Of a stretch of 64,000 nucleotides of DNA, positions 63,210 to 64,000 are shown one piece after another. The notes under the pieces are model-generated. The model was not told where the DNA came from and did not search any database. It saw only the letters and a program-made list of their open reading frames with translations. Source of the DNA: Actinoallomurus soli (GTDB lineage Bacteria > Actinomycetota > Actinomycetes > Streptosporangiales > Streptosporangiaceae); the NCBI RefSeq assembly GCF_024055715.1, contig NZ_JAMXMV010000010.1, positions 124,001-188,000 of the forward strand, in the 5' to 3' direction. The stretch's first letter is position 1; every line of letters starts with the position of its first letter. Position numbers and translations under genes: made by a program.

Positions 63210-63865
63210 GTGACGTTGCCCTTGCCTTCTCTTCCACCGCTCCGGAACAGAGCCAGTTGGGTGCGACTGGCGCACCCGGTCTTGGCGAATATGTGTGTCA
63301 AATGCTTCTTCACCGTATCGATACTGACGTGCAGTTCGCGGGCGATCTCGCCGTTACTGAGGCCTCCGGCGACGAGATCGGAGATCTGCACCTCTCGCTT
63401 GGTGAGCGATGCGCGATTCTCCCCATGCCGGCAGCGGGTGAGGTGCCGTTGGAGCAACGGCGCCAGCTGACGTGCCAGTTTATTCAGGATGGCCCGCTCC
63501 AGATCTCCCGCGGTGCCTTCTTCGAAGGCCACCACGAGATACTCGGCGCCCGCGGTCCCCGCGTCGATGCGGACGGCGATCACGCCATCCGCACCACGAG
63601 CAGCGGAAACCGGCGGCGGCGAGGGCTTCTCGGCCGAGGCGGGGCGAATCGTCGCCGTGGTCCAGCCGAAGTGCCGTGCCAGCGAGACGAGCAGAGTCCG
63701 CCGGAAGACGTGAATGTCGCCGGCCTCTATCACGTCGTCCAGAACCGCGAAGAGGCGACGGTAATCGGCAGGCCGGAGCGGATCGGCATCGCCCAGCCGG
63801 ACCGGGCCTGCCGCCGATGTCGTGAACATACCCGGAGGATCACGTACCGCAGGCCCTTCCGGCAT
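63206..63865 (-). CDS. LuxR-family transcriptional regulator
   Basis: The 219-residue protein has an N-terminal domain of about 145 residues (with LARHFGWTTATIRPAS and EYLVVAFEEG, GAF-like in appearance) and a C-terminal LuxR HTH (LTKREVQISDLVAGGLSNGEIARE, DTVKKHLTHIFAKTGC). The ATG at 63865 is taken, but an internal ATG at 63829 is possible; neither has a good ribosome-binding site. Upstream, three 11-base repeats precede the start. It begins the TPR-DUF1266 / AAA operon and probably controls it. Confidence 0.88.
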   Translation of the reverse strand: MPEGPAVRDPPGMFTTSAAGPVRLGDADPLRPADYRRLFAVLDDVIEAGDIHVFRRTLLVSLARHFGWTTATIRPASAEKPSPPPVSAARGADGVIAVRIDAGTAGAEYLVVAFEEGTAGDLERAILNKLARQLAPLLQRHLTRCRHGENRASLTKREVQISDLVAGGLSNGEIARELHVSIDTVKKHLTHIFAKTGCASRTQLALFRSGGREGKGNVT

Positions 63866-63874
63866 CCGGAAGAA

Positions 63875-63907
63875 GCCTTACATCGGCCTTACATCGGCCT
63901 TATTTCC
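63875..63907 (-). repeat. Three 11-bp direct repeats upstream of the LuxR gene
   Basis: GCCTTACATCG occurs twice in succession (63875-63885, 63886-63896), followed by the degenerate GCCTTATTTCC (63897-63907). The spacing is about one helical turn. The minus-strand form contains TAAGGC, which could also serve as a -10 element nine bases before the ATG. Confidence 0.75.
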
Positions 63908-64000
63908 GAGTCACACCCCCTCAGCCGAGCCTTATGCGGCCGCAGGCCTTCCCGGCGGCCCCGCGGCGACGCGGTGCGCTAGCCGCTCATGCTCGTGTGG

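Overview
The window is very GC-rich, carries strong wobble-position GC bias, and has the gene order typical of an actinomycete chromosome. The order nrtL/argS-like, lysA, hom, thrC, thrB, rho, rpmE, prfA, prmC, tsaC, WecA-like transferase, atpI, atpBEFHAGDC, DUF2550, PduO is the classical actinobacterial backbone. The type and number of accessory genes (several NarL-type two-component systems, a LAL regulator, CBM-bearing glycosidases) point to a soil actinomycete, plausibly Streptosporangiales/Thermomonosporaceae; that family call is inference.

Layout. 1-239: 5' end of a GMC oxidoreductase. 435-1934: secreted M28 aminopeptidase, closed by a perfect 32-bp palindrome. 1993-2586: PduO-type cobalamin adenosyltransferase. 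2710-11034 (minus): DUF2550 gene and the complete F1Fo ATP synthase operon with two AtpI/AtpZ-type membrane proteins at its promoter-proximal end. 11142-12290: WecA/MraY-type glycosyl-phosphate transferase. 12822-13885: two small secreted paralogues of unknown function. 14307-17520 (minus): tsaC, prmC, prfA, rpmE. 17731-30147: an accessory block between rpmE and rho, holding a PfkB kinase / NCS1 permease / ADP-ribosylglycohydrolase / GntR operon, a fatty-acid desaturase, and two paralogous two-component systems flanking a large PH-like/SHOCT protein. 30390-41599 (minus): rho, thrB, thrC, hom, lysA, nrtL, interrupted by three coupled plus-strand secreted/membrane genes and one minus-strand membrane protein. 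42674-42745: tRNA-Arg(CCG), followed by a gene-poor 1.7-kb stretch bounded by an 18/19-bp duplicate of the tRNA 3' flank. 44904-46373 (minus): a frameshifted APH-family phosphotransferase coupled to a VanX-like dipeptidase. 46670-50081: two secreted glycosidases with carbohydrate-binding modules. 50106-54694: a FadR-type regulator coupled to a soluble Cache protein, divergent from an APC permease and a class III CoA-transferase. 54771-57680: LAL-type LuxR regulator. 57983-63865 (minus): an operon-like module of a LuxR regulator, a TPR-DUF1266 protein and a triple-AAA CbxX/CfxQ-type ATPase.

The most unusual structures are translational. At thrC-thrB, a perfect tandem 68-bp duplication makes two identical 23-codon ORFs joined head to tail by GTGA overlaps, so that thrC, miniORF, miniORF and thrB form one unbroken stop/start chain. 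At atpF-atpH a different 34-codon ORF does the same job with an ATGA overlap. Seven genes have a TAnnnT hexamer ending 6-8 bases before the start codon and no convincing Shine-Dalgarno sequence, as expected for leaderless mRNAs. Several operators and terminators are visible as good palindromes. No CRISPR array, rRNA or intact insertion sequence was seen.
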